Position numbers and translations under genes: made by a program. Below are positions 62,124 through 64,000 of a DNA stretch of 64,000 nucleotides, piece after piece. Source of the DNA: Zychaea mexicana. Taxonomy: Eukaryota > Mucoromycota > Mucoromycetes > Mucorales > Lichtheimiaceae. Numbering within the stretch: position 1 is the first letter of the stretch; each line of letters starts with the position of its first letter. The DNA is taken from contig NW_026516673.1 in NCBI RefSeq assembly GCF_025766255.1, positions 558,001 through 622,000 on the forward strand. The letters run 5' to 3'. The notes beneath the pieces were generated by a model, which saw only the letters and a program-made list of their open reading frames with translations, was not told where the DNA came from and ran no database searches.

Positions 62124-63317
62124 ATGGTCCAGACACCCGCCCCCTTCACCGATATCCTTACGTTTTTACACAGCGTCCCTGTTGAACTCCAAAAGAAACC
62201 TGAACCTTCGAATCAAGTCATTCTCGAATCGTTCCTGTTCGCAGCCCATTGCGATCTCGGCATTTACATCATCGAGCCGATTCTTGCCAATGACGTACAT
62301 TTGAAGCATCAGTTATGGCAGCACCGCAATGGTGAGCTGGTCAACAAGGCGCTCGAGAGCGGATACAAGCAGATTCTCAAGGACATTGTCCGCTTAGTCA
62401 ACCACGCAAACCAGCGCCATGAACAATTTACGACGGCCAACTATACGTACAACGAAGTCCAACGTCAAACACACATTGATTACTTGAAAGAAGAGACCGC
62501 CAAACTGCGCCGACTTCTCAATGCACTCTTCTTGCAGAATGTGCCCAGCACCCCGGCACTGACGATTTCCATGTTTGAACCAATCATGTCCGTCGACGCC
62601 TATGACTTTTGGAAGCTCCTTGGCAAGGATGTTGTCGTTCCATGGGACAAATTCTCAACAACATACAACATTCTCTTTGGAAACGTCGAGCCACAGTACA
62701 AGAAATACATCCAGAACTTCTTGTGCGAATCAAGCAGTAACAATGTAACGGCATTCACCTTTATCTCACTTGTCGACAGCTTCGGTTTCCCTTTCGGCAG
62801 AAACAACGACAAACAGGCTCTCTCAGAAAAGGGCCGTGTGCAAGTGACCCAAATGATCGTCGAACTCATGCGCGAACTCGGTTCTCCGGAAATGCGTGCC
62901 CATCTCTTGGAGGTCTATGAATGGTACAAGGGCATTGATCGTACCGATGCTGGCGCTATCCAGCAGAGAGCAAACGAATGGGCTGCTATCATCAAAAAAC
63001 ATCCACGCACTGACACCTCGACCCCTAAAAGTGAAGAACAGAAGCGTGCTGACGACATCGACTTGGCCAGACGTGCTATTTCTCTTTTCTACCAACGCTA
63101 CATGGTGCTCTGGAAAATTGGTCCAACTGCTCGCGATGTGATCAAGAATGTTGATACTCCCGGAAAAGCACGCATTCGCGACTTTCTTACATATGTGAAG
63201 CCTCTGGACTATGCGAATCTGATCACGGTCATTGGCGCCGACCCCGCAAGTTGGCCAAAGAAGAAACCAGTTGTCTACAGCTTCTTAGACACTCTCGTCA
63301 ACCCTCCTTCAAAGTAG
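62124..63317 (+). CDS. Single-exon helical protein, 397 aa, with a weak Cbl-N-like signature
   Basis: An intact frame from ATG 62124 to TAG 63317 with well-biased codon use, clearly coding. The N-terminal 140 residues are predicted mainly helical (VILESFLFAAHCDLGIYIIE, ALESGYKQILKDIVRLVNHA). A segment near 165-185 reads FWKLLGKDVVVPWDKF and is followed about 25 residues later by FLCESSSNNVTAFTFISLVD. This order and spacing resembles the helical bundle plus EF-hand-like part of the Cbl tyrosine-kinase-binding domain, which has FW..FG....VPW..F. No SH2-like or RING part is present. The C-terminal half is helical and charged, with YQRYMVLWKIGPTARDVI. No catalytic motif is seen. Function unknown; the Cbl resemblance is an inference from a short pattern. 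Confidence 0.75.
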   Translation: MVQTPAPFTDILTFLHSVPVELQKKPEPSNQVILESFLFAAHCDLGIYIIEPILANDVHLKHQLWQHRNGELVNKALESGYKQILKDIVRLVNHANQRHEQFTTANYTYNEVQRQTHIDYLKEETAKLRRLLNALFLQNVPSTPALTISMFEPIMSVDAYDFWKLLGKDVVVPWDKFSTTYNILFGNVEPQYKKYIQNFLCESSSNNVTAFTFISLVDSFGFPFGRNNDKQALSEKGRVQVTQMIVELMRELGSPEMRAHLLEVYEWYKGIDRTDAGAIQQRANEWAAIIKKHPRTDTSTPKSEEQKRADDIDLARRAISLFYQRYMVLWKIGPTARDVIKNVDTPGKARIRDFLTYVKPLDYANLITVIGADPASWPKKKPVVYSFLDTLVNPPSK

Positions 63318-64000
63318 CTTCTTTGATTATCGACGCATTCACTTGTATCAATCTTTCTTATTTTTTTTTTCTTCGCTTGTTAGTAATAAAAGGTTGTCCA
63401 AGTGCATAATATTTATTTTCACCTTGTGTGAACTGTTGGTGTTTTAGTTCACGTCCAATTACCTACTGCATGCACCACTGTTTTGGATGTCTTGCTTCCA
63501 TTTATCATGCTGATGCGCGCGGGAAAAAGACCCGTGTTGTTTACATAAAATTAAATGCTTGCTGCTTCACACAGTCGTCACTTGGCTCATTTAGTGCTGG
63601 CATTCTTTAGTATAAGCATAAACGGATCCTTACTTATTCGAAACACAGTGTTAAAGTTCATCGGCTTGGCTCTTAAAATGTACAACACTGTAACAGCGCC
63701 CTATCGTTATGTACGTATGTTTAAGTACTACGATGATTGAGAATAAAATCGCTGTATTACTGCCAGCTAGTCTTCTGACTAGACCCAGTCTTGCGGGTGC
63801 TTCTTATCTCTCATTATTCTGTGGAACTGCACATTTTCGTTTCTCAGTGCCGTTATAACAAGATAAATGGCACCGTCAGCAGAGACCTAAAGATTGTTTG
63901 TATACTAAAAACACATGTTTTGCCCTTGCAGTATATATACATCACTATCACCACAGTGGCAGTAAATACGGGTTTCCTTTTTATGGGATGCGTTTCGAAA
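63318..64000. other. AT-rich sequence at the right window edge
   Basis: Contains the 3' region of the preceding gene (T-rich, AATAAA-like near 63390) and a small CTAGTC-TTCT-GACTAG hairpin at about 63766-63781. No gene is supported. Confidence 0.45.

Overview
This 64 kb window is nuclear DNA from a filamentous fungus. Protein-coding genes carry many short GT-AG introns (mostly 50 to 190 nt), and several have very small exons. Predicted proteins have Gln/Asn/Ser-rich low-complexity tracts. The gene set includes a group III HAMP-repeat histidine kinase, a Yap-type bZIP factor, NHP6 and an Rrg9 homologue. A decayed Mutator-like transposase fused to an OTU domain and a TPR/F-box/repeat protein would fit an early-diverging (Mucoromycota-like) fungus; that placement is inference. 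Exon models were built by hand from splice motifs, reading phase and known family sequence. Every recognised multi-exon model closes in frame.

Layout. The left edge holds the 5' end of a minus-strand membrane protein gene. Beside it (1.8-10.6 kb) is a very large hybrid histidine kinase, 2724 aa, in which I count 20 tandem HAMP-type units of about 92 aa. A gene-poor stretch follows, with one small coiled-coil gene (14.1 kb), and then SDH1 (14.9-17.4 kb). From 17.4 to 30.2 kb the DNA is AT-rich and decayed: a frameshifted relic of an unrecognised protein (19.5-20.9 kb), a cluster of minisatellites (21.5-23.3 kb), a broken MULE/OTU transposon gene (23.8-25.6 kb) and a smaller Asn/Ser-rich relic (27.0-27.5 kb).

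From 30.3 to 56 kb the DNA is gene-dense: a secreted multicopper oxidase divergent from a bZIP factor; a membrane-anchored starch/glycogen-synthase-type glycosyltransferase; a TPR/F-box protein; NHP6; then four minus-strand genes separated by only about 150-180 bp (MTHFR, Rrg9-like, SLC45-like sugar transporter, mitochondrial PheRS). PheRS lies head-to-head with deoxyribose-phosphate aldolase across 181 bp, and a Dal5-type MFS transporter follows. From 56 to 62 kb there is decayed AT-rich DNA again. A single-exon gene of unknown function (62.1-63.3 kb) has a weak Cbl-like signature.

Functional links are loose, as is normal in fungi. Identifiable themes are osmotic/stress sensing (histidine kinase, bZIP), mitochondrial function (SDH1, PheRS, Rrg9), one-carbon metabolism (MTHFR), deoxynucleoside catabolism (DERA) and nutrient uptake (two transporters). 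No tRNA, rRNA or CRISPR array was recognised.
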